Below are positions 49,284 through 59,643 of a stretch of 64,000 bases of DNA, one piece after another. Position numbers and translations under genes: made by a program. The notes below the pieces were generated by a model, which was not told the DNA's origin, did not search any database, and saw only the letters and a list, made by a program, of their open reading frames with translations. Position 1 is the first letter of the stretch. Each line of letters opens with the position of its first letter. The DNA comes from Marine Group II euryarchaeote MED-G38 (GTDB lineage: Archaea; Thermoplasmatota; Poseidoniia; Poseidoniales; Thalassarchaeaceae), in the NCBI GenBank assembly GCA_002457145.1, contig NTJP01000005.1, forward strand, positions 43,255-107,254, given 5' to 3'.

Positions 49284-50066
49284 GTGAGACATATGGAAAT
49301 AGGAAATAAATATCTATATCTAGAACATGATGGTAAAATATTGTTAGTTGATAACTATGGAAGAGGGCCTATGATACCCAAAATGGGCAGAATAGAATAT
49401 GAAAATAGTAATGGTATGCTAAGACTTCCGACCGTAGAAGAAGTTCAAGATATGAATATTGATTGGAAATATGTGCGAACCAATAATCTTACATTTGGAG
49501 ATAAAAAATATAATGTTACCATGGGTGAACCAAACATAAGTTGGCCAGAAAATTGGGCATGGAAAGATGGTGTAATTAGTGATAATAATGTAGAGCCACT
49601 AGTACGAGAATGCGTATATAGAACCATTCATAGAATAGTCAGTAAGGTTATAATTATTAATGAAAAAAAAGAAATACTAATGGCGAAGGTATCAAGAGGA
49701 TTTTTCAAAGGTTTTTGGACTTTACCTGGAGGGTTTGTAAACTATGGGGAACATCCACGTAAAGGTGCTGAAAGAGAGGTTTTAGAAGAGTTAGGAATTA
49801 ATATAAAAATTGCTGATAATAATGGCGAATCGGGCAATATTATTCAAGGAGATGATGGTCTGTTTATTCAGCATGAAATTTTTAATGAAGAGGGGATTAG
49901 CTGGGTTTCTTTTACTTACAGGTGTGAAGTTGATATAGATATCGACTTTAAACTAAAAGAAGATGAAATTGAAGAAGTAATGTGGTTTGAGGTAAGTACT
50001 GCTATGCAAAATGCAGTATCAGCTTTTGATATTAATGCAATTAAATATTTAATTAATAAAAATTAG
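49284..50066 (+). CDS. NUDIX hydrolase with ~120-aa N-terminal extension
   Basis: Nudix box GGFVNYGEHPRKGAEREVLEELGI. Confidence 0.88.
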   Translation: MRHMEIGNKYLYLEHDGKILLVDNYGRGPMIPKMGRIEYENSNGMLRLPTVEEVQDMNIDWKYVRTNNLTFGDKKYNVTMGEPNISWPENWAWKDGVISDNNVEPLVRECVYRTIHRIVSKVIIINEKKEILMAKVSRGFFKGFWTLPGGFVNYGEHPRKGAEREVLEELGINIKIADNNGESGNIIQGDDGLFIQHEIFNEEGISWVSFTYRCEVDIDIDFKLKEDEIEEVMWFEVSTAMQNAVSAFDINAIKYLINKN

Positions 50067-50116
50067 TGATGTGGGAACCGAATATCAAGCGGACGAAAAC
50101 ATAACTAAACAATCCA

Positions 50117-50151
50117 CCCGGACATATCCGGCCCCCGGTTTTTTGTCCGGG
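50117..50151. other. GC-rich nested inverted repeat (stem CCCGGACA/TGTCCGGG, inner CCGG-CCC-CCGG)
   Basis: Read directly; 8-bp perfect outer stem in intergenic AT-rich DNA. Confidence 0.65.
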
Positions 50152-50370
50152 CAGAGTTAGGTGAAGATACATCATGCTTAAGTCCTGTTAAGAGAAGTTT
50201 TACTCAAAGGTTAAAAAAAGTAATATAATGATAAAAATAATAATTAACCATAAAAATGGTTTGATACTTTTGACAAAACCGATAAAAAATGATACCACTG
50301 AACTAGTATTTCCCACGTTTACAGATGGGGGTGTTAGATATAGCATCTATGGAAATTTTAAAAAAAATTA

Positions 50371-50448
50371 TGGTGGGCCTGCCTGGATTTGAACCAGAGT
50401 CTGTTCGTCCCAAACGAACAAGCATAGACCAGACTAACCCACAGGCCC
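50371..50448 (-). tRNA. tRNA-Pro (UGG), CCA encoded
   Basis: Minus strand GGGCCTGTGGGTTAGTCTGGTCTATGCTTGTTCGTTTGGGACGAACAGACTCTGGTTCAAATCCAGGCAGGCCCACCA; acceptor GGGCCTG/CAGGCCC, anticodon stem GTTCG/CGAAC, loop TTTGGGA. Confidence 0.95.
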
Positions 50449-50487
50449 GTGGTAAGCCGTCCACTAACTGATATCTCATGAAGGTTA

Positions 50488-50925
50488 CTAGAGCCAGGTC
50501 CATTGATTGATACCTGAACGAATGATGTAACCTTCAGATTCAGATATTTGTATTAATTCTTCGGCACCTATATTCTCAATAGAATTATTCTTTAGTACTA
50601 GTTTTAGATTATCTAAAGTTAAAATTCCAATCTTATTGGTGGCATTTTTCATTAAAATTTGTAATTTTGTAATATTTCCATTCTCAAAATTATTTTTTCT
50701 TCTTTTTTTCTCTATTTTTCTTAACTTTGAATTAATTATTTGGTTGATTTCATCTGGTGCATTTGCAGCCGATACTGCAGAATGTAGTTCTTTGGATGTA
50801 GAGAAAGTATGTGAAATAATAAATTCATTTTTTCCGCCGCACCTAGAACAAGAGATACGTGAGTTCTTCTTTACCCCATAGTAATTACCGCAATCACATT
50901 TGACTAATAACCACTCTAGTGCCAC
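50488..50925 (-). CDS. Zinc-ribbon hypothetical protein
   Basis: VKCDCGNYYGVKKNSRISCSRCGGKNEF (CxC...CxxC) plus helical C-terminus. Confidence 0.65.
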   Translation of the reverse strand: MALEWLLVKCDCGNYYGVKKNSRISCSRCGGKNEFIISHTFSTSKELHSAVSAANAPDEINQIINSKLRKIEKKRRKNNFENGNITKLQILMKNATNKIGILTLDNLKLVLKNNSIENIGAEELIQISESEGYIIRSGINQWTWL

Positions 50926-51016
50926 AAATACCTGTAAATATCATAGTTCAATAATTTGTCTGAGATTTAGTCAAAAAAAGGCTGTGTTATTGAACTAAGT
51001 ACTTCCGGACTGTATT

Positions 51017-51289
51017 ATGATGCCAAGTAGGGCGGTCGTTGGAAGTGTCATATCTATAATTTTGATTTTATTATCAATATATAACTTTACTGTAGATAAT
51101 ACATCATCAACTCAAGCATGGAGTTATCTTTTATTAACTCCTTTACCGCTTATTTTTGCTTTTACTCCGTATAAATTTTCCAAAACCAACAATGTAGAAG
51201 ATATTTACGATTGGGAAGAAGAAACGGAAGAAATTGAAAACAAAAATATTGATCCAATAGAGTCTGGGTACGATGTACCAATATTATAA
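51017..51289 (+). CDS. Small membrane protein (90 aa)
   Basis: Two TM segments, acidic tail. Confidence 0.55.
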   Translation: MMPSRAVVGSVISIILILLSIYNFTVDNTSSTQAWSYLLLTPLPLIFAFTPYKFSKTNNVEDIYDWEEETEEIENKNIDPIESGYDVPIL

Positions 51290-53206
51290 TTATGATAATC
51301 TAAGTGTTTCTAGATTATTTGGAGCATATGTTTGGACTTTGAATTTCTCTCTTAACCCTTGTCTAAATGCATTACATGTCTGAGGATCTCCATGATGACA
51401 AATTATTTTCCTGGGAGTAGGATGTAAAGCAGAGACATAATCCATCAGTTGATTTCTATCTGAATGGCCACTGAATCCATCTATAATAACCATATTACAA
51501 TTTACTTCTATCATTAATGTTTGGCCTCTGTCCATTAAAGGTACTTGTGCATGACCATCTTGTAATCTACGCCCCAACGTTCCTGAGGCTTGATAGCCTA
51601 CAAAACAAAGAGTATTTCCATGTTCAGGGGCCCAGTGTTTGAAGTATTCGACAATAGGGCCTCCGGTCATCATACCACTAGTTGCTAAAACAATACATGA
51701 GTTGGTATCCAAAAGTATAGATTCTCTTTGCTTATGAGATTCAACCTGTTTAAACCAAGGTGAATTGAAAGGGTTTTGATCACCGCCTTTCAGCAGCTGT
51801 TTCCTTAATTCTCTGTTTAAGAAATTAGGATGACTTGAATGTATAGCAGTTGCTTCTGATATCATCCCATCAAGCCACACTGTAACTGGTTTTACTTTAC
51901 CGGATTTAAACAATTCATCAATAGCAATCATCACTTCCTGAGATCTCCCAACTGCAAAAACTGGACTGAATATTTTACCCCCTCTATTTAGAGTATCTAT
52001 AATTAAGTCCTGGAGTTCATGACTTGCTTGTTGTCTAGTTGGTTGGATATTTTGAGGACCGCCATATGTAGATTCTATAACTAAAGTATCAACTTTAGGG
52101 AAGCGAACAGTGGCCGCATCAAATAACCAAGACTTTTCATACTTTATATCACCAGAGAATAATAATTTATGCTCATAGTTTCCTTCACCTATTTGGGTAT
52201 AAACGCTTGAAGAACCAAGAATATGTCCTGCATTTTCGAGAGTTATTTTAACATCTGGAGCGATGTCAGTCTTATCTCCCCATTCAATATCAATGGTATG
52301 TTTTATGCACTCTTGTATATCAGCCTTAGAATATGGAGGATCATTTCCCTCTGCCTGTGCCACTTTTATATAGTCAATTTGTAATAAAGTCATTAAATCC
52401 CTAGTTGGAGGAGTACAATACACAGGACCTCTGTATCCATATTTGAATAAAACGGGCAACATCCCTATGTGATCAACGTGAGCATGAGTAATTACTATAG
52501 CATCTAAATTGTCCAATGGTAATAGCTCTGGAGCTGAAAAGAATGGTTGTGTTTCATTTCTATTAGTAGTTGGTTTGGCTCCACAATCAATAAGAATTTT
52601 TGATTCATTTGTTGTAACTAAATGCATAGCTCTTCCAACTTCCCTGTAGGATCCAAGTGCAGTTACTCTTACCCATGGGACACTATTCCGTTTTGGACGA
52701 TAAATTCTAGTACCAAATTTACGTAAAAGAGACTTGCGATCATCAGACATTTCTTTACGATACCTACGAATATCATGCTGAGTTCTACTTGCAATAGCAG
52801 GAGCCCTAACTACCTTTACTAACCAACCTATTTCATCCCTGAGGGATTGAATATTAATTCCTTTGGGGCCTACTGCTGTAGAAGGATCATCGCATTCAAG
52901 GATAATTTCAGATAAAGCTGGATCTAACCAAGTATTAACAATGCCTACTTCTGGCGGGATGAATTTTGTTATTGCTTGATGAATTGATGCTTCATCAGCT
53001 AGAATACTTGAATGTGGACGGATTACAACTCGCCGTTTAATCGACTTTGCTATTTGAACAGTTAAACTATCCCCACTTCCGATAAATAAAGAAGGTTTTT
53101 TAGTAATTATTGATATTGAACCTGCTTCTAAATCTACCTCGTAATCAATATCGCTAGGTATTAATTTACTTATTCTTTTTTTAATCTCAGTTAATGTTAA
53201 ACGCAT
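51290..53206 (-). CDS. Archaeal CPSF-type ribonuclease aCPSF1 (KH + MBL + beta-CASP)
   Basis: AVGPKGINIQSLRDEIGW (KH), ITHAHVDHIGMLPVLFKYGYRGPVYCT, SGDIKYE, GMMTGGPIVEYFKHW, VNCNMVIIDGFSGHSDRNQLMDYV. Confidence 0.96.
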   Translation of the reverse strand: MRLTLTEIKKRISKLIPSDIDYEVDLEAGSISIITKKPSLFIGSGDSLTVQIAKSIKRRVVIRPHSSILADEASIHQAITKFIPPEVGIVNTWLDPALSEIILECDDPSTAVGPKGINIQSLRDEIGWLVKVVRAPAIASRTQHDIRRYRKEMSDDRKSLLRKFGTRIYRPKRNSVPWVRVTALGSYREVGRAMHLVTTNESKILIDCGAKPTTNRNETQPFFSAPELLPLDNLDAIVITHAHVDHIGMLPVLFKYGYRGPVYCTPPTRDLMTLLQIDYIKVAQAEGNDPPYSKADIQECIKHTIDIEWGDKTDIAPDVKITLENAGHILGSSSVYTQIGEGNYEHKLLFSGDIKYEKSWLFDAATVRFPKVDTLVIESTYGGPQNIQPTRQQASHELQDLIIDTLNRGGKIFSPVFAVGRSQEVMIAIDELFKSGKVKPVTVWLDGMISEATAIHSSHPNFLNRELRKQLLKGGDQNPFNSPWFKQVESHKQRESILLDTNSCIVLATSGMMTGGPIVEYFKHWAPEHGNTLCFVGYQASGTLGRRLQDGHAQVPLMDRGQTLMIEVNCNMVIIDGFSGHSDRNQLMDYVSALHPTPRKIICHHGDPQTCNAFRQGLREKFKVQTYAPNNLETLRLS

Positions 53207-53272
53207 AAGAAGTCCTCTAGATAAATCCTACAGTATTATGTGCACCCAAATTGCACTAAGGAAGGAATGTGA

Positions 53273-53932
53273 TTATAGTGAAGAAACTAGATTCGTTAAT
53301 TCATTCTCAGATAATAATTGGAAACCATTGTCCATGGTTATTACGGCTAAGTCCATACCATTTCCACTTGCCGCATCTCTTTGAGCGGAGGCTAACAATG
53401 ATTTGGCTGCTACTCTAAGTGCTTCGTCTTTTGTCATATTATCTTTATACTGATCTTCTAAAACACCATACATAAAAGGGCTACCAGAACCAGTAGCACA
53501 ATAAACATCTGGTATTGAACCTCCCGCGGAATCTATGCTGTAGACACTAGGTCCACTATCATCCACTCCTACAATAAGCAATTGTACATGATGTGGTCTA
53601 CCCACTAAAATATTGGCAGTGAGAGTGGCGGCTCCTTTCACAGACATTGGAGAATCTCTCTTCAACTCATATAACCTTAATTCAGACGCTAACGTTCTTG
53701 AAAGAGATTGAGCATGCCCAACTAATCCTGCTGTGGTAAGAGCAATGTTTTCTGATATCTTGAAGACTTTTTGAACACTTTTATTTGCAATAAAGTGACC
53801 CATGGTAGCTCTATGATCTGCACCAACTACTACACCTCCATCAAATGTAATTCCTATAGTGCTAGTTCCAGTTTTTATCGCTTGAGAAGAGGTATCCATA
53901 AAAATCACCTGTCGGGGAAGAGTTCCCAACAA
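53273..53932 (-). CDS. psmB: Proteasome beta subunit
   Basis: TGTSTIGITFDGGVVVGADHRATMGHFIANKSVQKVFKI (processed Thr), ATGSGSPFMYGVLE. Confidence 0.96.
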   Translation of the reverse strand: MLGTLPRQVIFMDTSSQAIKTGTSTIGITFDGGVVVGADHRATMGHFIANKSVQKVFKISENIALTTAGLVGHAQSLSRTLASELRLYELKRDSPMSVKGAATLTANILVGRPHHVQLLIVGVDDSGPSVYSIDSAGGSIPDVYCATGSGSPFMYGVLEDQYKDNMTKDEALRVAAKSLLASAQRDAASGNGMDLAVITMDNGFQLLSENELTNLVSSL

Positions 53933-54062
53933 ACTCTACTGAAATCCGACCCTTTATGAATGCGACGGGAAAATAAGTCTTAAAATATAAAAGAGTAGTA
54001 AAACATGAGTTGAAGTTTTAATATATAGAAGGAGTCAAGTCTGTGAGATAAGTCGAGAGTAC

Positions 54063-54449
54063 ATGGCTAGAAGAGAAGAGGGCCCTCGTTGGATAGAAAT
54101 GTCCCAAACCTCCAATTCTAATGAAGCAGATATTGCCCCAGGAGAAAATTATCATGACTTAGGTTCAAAATATCCTGATGCACCAATACCGAGAGAATTT
54201 GGTGATGTAATAATAAGAAGGTCTGTACTTGAAGACTTGACTGGTGTCTCGACCATAATGAATTGGACCTCTGATGGTGACTTGGTAATTGTAGAAATGT
54301 CTGCATTGATGAAAAGAGAAACAGAATTGCACATAGCTGTTAGTAAAATTAAAGATTTTGTTGAGTTGGATTTAGGAGGTAGTCTATTGCAATTGGGGAA
54401 AACTAGGCTGCTAATATTACCACCAGATTTTGATACCAATGAGATGTAA
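54063..54449 (+). CDS. Hypothetical protein (128 aa)
   Basis: Intact ORF preceding ZPR1-like gene. Confidence 0.55.
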   Translation: MARREEGPRWIEMSQTSNSNEADIAPGENYHDLGSKYPDAPIPREFGDVIIRRSVLEDLTGVSTIMNWTSDGDLVIVEMSALMKRETELHIAVSKIKDFVELDLGGSLLQLGKTRLLILPPDFDTNEM

Positions 54450-54467
54450 AGAGAATATTTGAAAGGA

Positions 54468-55073
54468 ATGAATATGGAAAGTATTATTGATCAATCTTGT
54501 CCGATTTGTTCATCGAAAAAAGGTTTAAAATTGTATGTTCATATTTCAGAAATTCCATATTTTGGAGAACACACCCAAATGACAATGATGTGTGATTCCT
54601 GTGGATGGAAGAATACTGATTTTATACCTGCAGAAGGTAAGAAGCCAGGAAGTTGGTCATTGAGAATTAATAATGTCGAACACATGTCGGCTAGAGTTGT
54701 GAGATCTTCGTCATGTACAATAAGGATAGAGGAGATAGGACTGGAGGTTGAACCGGGAGGAAATTCGAGTGGTTATATTACAAATATTGAAGGAGTATTG
54801 AATAGATTTAGCGATATTGTAAAGATGATATTAAGACAAGCAAGAAGAGATGGAGAAGAAACTGTTGAAAATTGTATGTTACTTCTAGAAAAAATATATC
54901 AGATTAAGAATGGAGAGAGAGAAGTTGATATGATATTATTAGATCCTATGGGACATAGTCAAATTTTACATGATGATGCTATATCAAGAGAATTATTAGA
55001 GGATGAGCTTTCAGATTTAGAAATTGGCAATAGTATCCCAGTTTTTGATATCAATAGTGAAGAGATTCTTTAA
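54468..55073 (+). CDS. ZPR1 zinc-finger domain protein
   Basis: SCPICSSKKGLKLYVHISEIPYFGEHTQMTMMCDSCGWKNTDF (CxxC-x-CxxC ZPR1 signature), VEPGGNSSGYITNIEGVLNRF. Confidence 0.92.
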   Translation: MNMESIIDQSCPICSSKKGLKLYVHISEIPYFGEHTQMTMMCDSCGWKNTDFIPAEGKKPGSWSLRINNVEHMSARVVRSSSCTIRIEEIGLEVEPGGNSSGYITNIEGVLNRFSDIVKMILRQARRDGEETVENCMLLLEKIYQIKNGEREVDMILLDPMGHSQILHDDAISRELLEDELSDLEIGNSIPVFDINSEEIL

Positions 55074-55079
55074 TTAACA

Positions 55080-56462
55080 CTAAATTGAATCGTTTGCTAG
55101 AAATTCATCTAATCTTCCTGACCACTCATCTCTTTTCTCGGAAATATCGTTTAGCCAAATTGTTGCCTTATCAATACAAAGTTGTTTCATTTCACCGGCT
55201 AAAATTCTACCACTTTCATAATTTTTTCGTATTTTTTCTAATTCCGTATCATCACTTTCGAAGAAAAATTGGAGATATTGAAACGCTACATCTTTGGAAC
55301 AATCTCCGCCGAGACGCCTATGTTCTTCGACAGTAGATTGTCCACCACTGTGTGCTCTTTTCACTTTCCTTGACATAATTTCTATGGAATCATCCATGAA
55401 AATTGTAGTTTCTGGTTTTGAAGAGGACATTTTATCACCCGTCATTCCAACAACAAATCGATGATATGTAGAACATGGAGGTAACAAACCCATACCACCT
55501 AAACTTCGTTCTAAAGTCAATAATTCGATTTTTAATTTATATTTATCACTCGAAGTTGCCCCTGGAATTGTTATTGTACCATGTTTAAGATTTGATAAAA
55601 TATCAGCATAACCTAACTTTAAAATACAATTTTTTATTTTTTCAAAAATAATTTTTCTATCTTCAAGAACTAGTTTACCATTGTTGGATATTCCAAAAAT
55701 TTTTTCATTTTCAGGTTGAATAGATAGCGCAATAATTAGTCCTCCATTTTTTTGGTCTTTCAGATTAAACCAATTTGTTTTACTTACTAAACCCCTAGTT
55801 AATCTCAAATGAGGATCTTGATCTACTCCAACAGGTACAACTACTGGACGTAATCCTCCAAATTCTTCTAATTGTGGATGAGTAATATCTCCGGCTTGTA
55901 TGAGAGGTGATTGAACGTGAGCAAGATTGGTATCGCCTTGGAAGCCATAAATGGATTCTAATTCTGAGAGATTTGTTTTACGGCCCAAGGTAAATGCTAG
56001 TCTTTGTACTTCTGATCTCTTACTTTGAAAATATACATTAGTGGTTTCAGGCCTTAAACCTAAGGCAGCGTAGTTAATTATGTAATCTTCAATTGCGGTT
56101 TTACGGCCTCCTTCAAGAGATTTAGAGCGTGTAGCCAAAGCCTCTAAATCTGCTACAGCTACATTAATATCACCTCCATGTTGCTGAAACCATTTTACCT
56201 GTTGAATAACCATACTATGGCCAAGATGCATTTTTCCACTTGGCATTAAGCCAGTTAAAACACCAAAATTTTCATTATTTTTTATAGAATTTAATATTAA
56301 ATCAAAATCTCTATGTGCGAATATTATTCCCCTTCTATGAAGCATGCTAGGATTAGGTATCAATGATAAATCAATAGACCCTAAACCAAATTTTTGAATT
56401 AATCTTTGATAATCTGTAGACTGTTCAGACGACCAAGGATCAATCCGCTGGACATCTTCCAT
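55080..56462 (-). CDS. trpS: Tryptophanyl-tRNA synthetase
   Basis: GLMPSGKMHLGHSMVIQQ, VAVADLEALATRSKS, KMSSSKPETTIFMDD. Confidence 0.93.
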   Translation of the reverse strand: MEDVQRIDPWSSEQSTDYQRLIQKFGLGSIDLSLIPNPSMLHRRGIIFAHRDFDLILNSIKNNENFGVLTGLMPSGKMHLGHSMVIQQVKWFQQHGGDINVAVADLEALATRSKSLEGGRKTAIEDYIINYAALGLRPETTNVYFQSKRSEVQRLAFTLGRKTNLSELESIYGFQGDTNLAHVQSPLIQAGDITHPQLEEFGGLRPVVVPVGVDQDPHLRLTRGLVSKTNWFNLKDQKNGGLIIALSIQPENEKIFGISNNGKLVLEDRKIIFEKIKNCILKLGYADILSNLKHGTITIPGATSSDKYKLKIELLTLERSLGGMGLLPPCSTYHRFVVGMTGDKMSSSKPETTIFMDDSIEIMSRKVKRAHSGGQSTVEEHRRLGGDCSKDVAFQYLQFFFESDDTELEKIRKNYESGRILAGEMKQLCIDKATIWLNDISEKRDEWSGRLDEFLANDSI

Positions 56463-56556
56463 AGCAATGGGCTTACGATATATGAAATCAATCCATCGAT
56501 GAGGATATCAAATAAACACAGTTAAAACAATAACCCTTATCATTTTGTCACAGTAT

Positions 56557-57615
56557 ATGGCGATCATTCATTGTTTAGGCGTCGGACTTGTTGGATCATA
56601 TGTGGCTAAGAAATTATCTGCTAATGGGCATCAAGTTCATGCTCATGATTTGAATCCAGATAATGTATTTTCAGAATATCCAAGAATTATTATTCATAAA
56701 GGAGATGTTCTTGAGAGTTCTAAAGATAAAAATAATTTTGGAGAAGTGGACATAATAGTCAATATGCTTCCTGGCGAAATAGGGCACACTGTGATGAAAA
56801 ATATTTGTAAATATGGATTTAGAATAGTAGATTTAAGTTTTAGTGAGATTTCTCCAGACGTTTTGAAGGAGGAAACAATAGAAAATAAATCAACTATATT
56901 GTGGGATGTTGGTATAGCACCAGGGTTGTCTAATATGTTTCTTTCACTCGCTGTAGAAGATATGGGGCATTTAGAAAAAGGAGAAATTAGAGTGGGAGGG
57001 AACCCTGTAGAAAAAAAAGGAGGTTGGAACTATTTTGCTCCTTTTTCGCCTAAAGATGTAATTGCAGAATATACAAGACCTGCAAGGGTAGTTCGAGATA
57101 AAAAAATTATAACTTTAGATGCGTTGTCTGAACGGCATATAATAAATGTTCATGGAATAGGCGAAATGGAAGCTTTTCTTACCGATGGTTTACGAAGCGT
57201 ACTTTACACGATTCCATCGACAAATTTATCAGAATATACAGTGAGATGGCCTGGGCATATTCAGAAATTTATTGATGAAAGGGATAAAAATAATTTAAAC
57301 TATGAACAATTGTTGAAAGAATGGGAATACAGTCCTGAGATATCAGAATTCACATGGTTAGAGGTTGTAGCATATGGTTGTGAAGGAAAGAAAATACGTT
57401 GGATTGTTTCAGATGAAGGTGGTTCTGATGGGCATTCTATGGCCAGATGCACCGGATTAGTTACTGTATTTTGTATAGAGGAGTGGATATCAAATCCTAA
57501 AATGTTGAAAATTGGAATTCATCCTCCAGAGAACTTAGATGCGAATGTAATTAATACAATAGTTTCGAAAATGAAAGATCAAAATATTTCAATATTTAAA
57601 GAAATAATAAATTAG
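56557..57615 (+). CDS. Saccharopine dehydrogenase / lysine 6-dehydrogenase-like protein
   Basis: HCLGVGLVGSYVAKKLSANGHQVHAHDLN, WDVGIAPGLSNMF, YTVRWPGH. Confidence 0.82.
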   Translation: MAIIHCLGVGLVGSYVAKKLSANGHQVHAHDLNPDNVFSEYPRIIIHKGDVLESSKDKNNFGEVDIIVNMLPGEIGHTVMKNICKYGFRIVDLSFSEISPDVLKEETIENKSTILWDVGIAPGLSNMFLSLAVEDMGHLEKGEIRVGGNPVEKKGGWNYFAPFSPKDVIAEYTRPARVVRDKKIITLDALSERHIINVHGIGEMEAFLTDGLRSVLYTIPSTNLSEYTVRWPGHIQKFIDERDKNNLNYEQLLKEWEYSPEISEFTWLEVVAYGCEGKKIRWIVSDEGGSDGHSMARCTGLVTVFCIEEWISNPKMLKIGIHPPENLDANVINTIVSKMKDQNISIFKEIIN

Positions 57616-58775
57616 TCTTCATAATTGATGATTTGTTTTGCATCCATTACTATTAACCACTTTATTGCAATCGGTGTTGCAATTAAAGTTCCAATTGCGA
57701 TTATAATAATTGGCCAATTGAAGTTTGGCTCTGATGCCCGCTCTATCAGCCATGTGAATAATATTGGAGATTCCAGAAAATCTGATGCCCATTCTCGCAT
57801 ATTAGTAACATGGTGACCTACGATAGTTACTGAATGATGTAAATCATTAAAGGTGTACAAAGGATTACTAATTAGTGAAAAATTAGATAAATTTTGCATT
57901 TCTAAAACTATGGTTTCACCTGGGTTAATAGTTGCAACTATTCCACTTTCAACCTGACGCCATCCATTTTTTAAATTTTGATCATTTTTTGATAGAACAG
58001 AATAATTATTACCTTCAATATCTTTAACTGATATTATCGATTTATTAGAATGAATATGAATACTTCCTGGAACTTTCCAAGAGTTGTTATAATCTATTGG
58101 AAGCGTAACATGTACTGAAGAATTATCAATAGTTATCTCAATATTATTACTAGATGATTTGTGATTATACCATTCTCCCCAGGTCGTAAACCAGATAGAT
58201 GCATTATTTTCAAGACTTTCCATAAACTGTTTATCTTCTCTAACTCTTAAGTCATGGATTCTGGCAATCCAATATACACTCACAAGTGAATCTTTTGGAG
58301 ATTCCTCAATAAGAGAAATATTAGCAATATTTTTTTCAATACTCCCTCCATTTCTCTCGACGGTAAACAATCCTGAAGGATTATTAGATACCATATCTCC
58401 AATTATTTTGAATCCGTTGTCGATTAATTCGGATGAGGTTTTATCATTGATAAATCCAGAAGGAGTTCCGAATGAAATAGGATCTTTTCCCCATCTAGAA
58501 GCATTGGTATTTGATAAAAGATAATCTTTACATTCTTCAATAATCCATAAATCCTCGTTAATATCCTTATTTTCAAATCCATGACATCCAAATTCATCAC
58601 CTATTGCTAACCTATCTGGTCCAATCAAATTTTTTATCCAGCCATCAGATTCCCACTCAGCAGCAACTAAAGATGAAAAAGTGGGAAGAGAGAATATAAT
58701 AATCATTACAAAACTTACAACCCTCACCTTTTCCATGGCTCTCCGAAATAAGATTGGAATATGAGTACTTGCCAT
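57612..58775 (-). CDS. Secreted/membrane-anchored hypothetical protein
   Basis: Signal-like N-terminus and C-terminal TM (WPIIIIAIGTLIATPIAIKWLIV). Confidence 0.6.
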   Translation of the reverse strand: MASTHIPILFRRAMEKVRVVSFVMIIIFSLPTFSSLVAAEWESDGWIKNLIGPDRLAIGDEFGCHGFENKDINEDLWIIEECKDYLLSNTNASRWGKDPISFGTPSGFINDKTSSELIDNGFKIIGDMVSNNPSGLFTVERNGGSIEKNIANISLIEESPKDSLVSVYWIARIHDLRVREDKQFMESLENNASIWFTTWGEWYNHKSSSNNIEITIDNSSVHVTLPIDYNNSWKVPGSIHIHSNKSIISVKDIEGNNYSVLSKNDQNLKNGWRQVESGIVATINPGETIVLEMQNLSNFSLISNPLYTFNDLHHSVTIVGHHVTNMREWASDFLESPILFTWLIERASEPNFNWPIIIIAIGTLIATPIAIKWLIVMDAKQIINYED

Positions 58776-58815
58776 GTTTAGTAAAGGCTAAACAGTAAAG
58801 TCATTACGATAGAAT

Positions 58816-59592
58816 ATGGATGAGAGGATAAACTTTGATATTAATGAATTCTCCAATCAAGTAAAAATACAAGGAACAGGGGAGGAATTTAAAACACCTT
58901 TTTTCTATAAAATACTAGTAAAATATATTCGTATAATTGGACGTAGTCTGACAAGGGTAAGTTACATTGGAATAGAAAAAATCCCGAAAAAAGGACCTAT
59001 GATAATTGTAGGAAACCATATTTCAAACATTGACCCTATTGTCAAAATAATGGGAATTGGTAGACCTGTACACTATTTGGCTAAAGAGGGCCATTTTACC
59101 AAGGAGCCTAACAGAACAATAATGAAATTAACAGGACAGATTGAAACGTTTAGAGATAATGGAGCAAGAGATGCATTGGCAAGGGCTTCCGATGTGTTAG
59201 AATCAGGATTATGCCTAGGACTATTTCCCGAAGGCACAAGATCTAGAAATACAAGTCCACCATTCTTACAAAACGGTAAAACTGGAGTTGCTAGATTATC
59301 AGCTAGTTTTCCAGATATTCCGGTAATACCAATGGCATTAATTGGTACACGAGACATGATGAAACCCGGTGATAATATAATAAAAATATGGAAAAAAATT
59401 GAGGTTAACATAGATGAGCCGATAACTTTCAATCAATGGTTAATAGATTCCAATGGTGGCAACATGGATAAAAACGAAATATATAAAATAACAAAATTAA
59501 GTGATGAGGAAAGAGAAGTATTTATGAAAAATATTTATAGAAAGTTTACAAACCAAATTATGGAAAATTTAAAGCAATTAGGTGCCCCTTAA
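58816..59592 (+). CDS. 1-acylglycerol-3-phosphate acyltransferase-like (PlsC family)
   Basis: IIVGNHISNIDPIV (NHxSxxD) and LGLFPEGTRSRN (FPEGTRS). Confidence 0.92.
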   Translation: MDERINFDINEFSNQVKIQGTGEEFKTPFFYKILVKYIRIIGRSLTRVSYIGIEKIPKKGPMIIVGNHISNIDPIVKIMGIGRPVHYLAKEGHFTKEPNRTIMKLTGQIETFRDNGARDALARASDVLESGLCLGLFPEGTRSRNTSPPFLQNGKTGVARLSASFPDIPVIPMALIGTRDMMKPGDNIIKIWKKIEVNIDEPITFNQWLIDSNGGNMDKNEIYKITKLSDEEREVFMKNIYRKFTNQIMENLKQLGAP

Positions 59593-59643
59593 GTAATAAC
59601 CTCCGTAGCGTTGAAGGACTGTCTAGTCACACGATAAAAATAC

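Noticed and set aside
50303-50503. 66-aa minus-strand ORF
   Set aside because: Spans tRNA-Pro; translation GLVWSMLVRLGRTDSGSNPGRP is the typical read-through of a tRNA.
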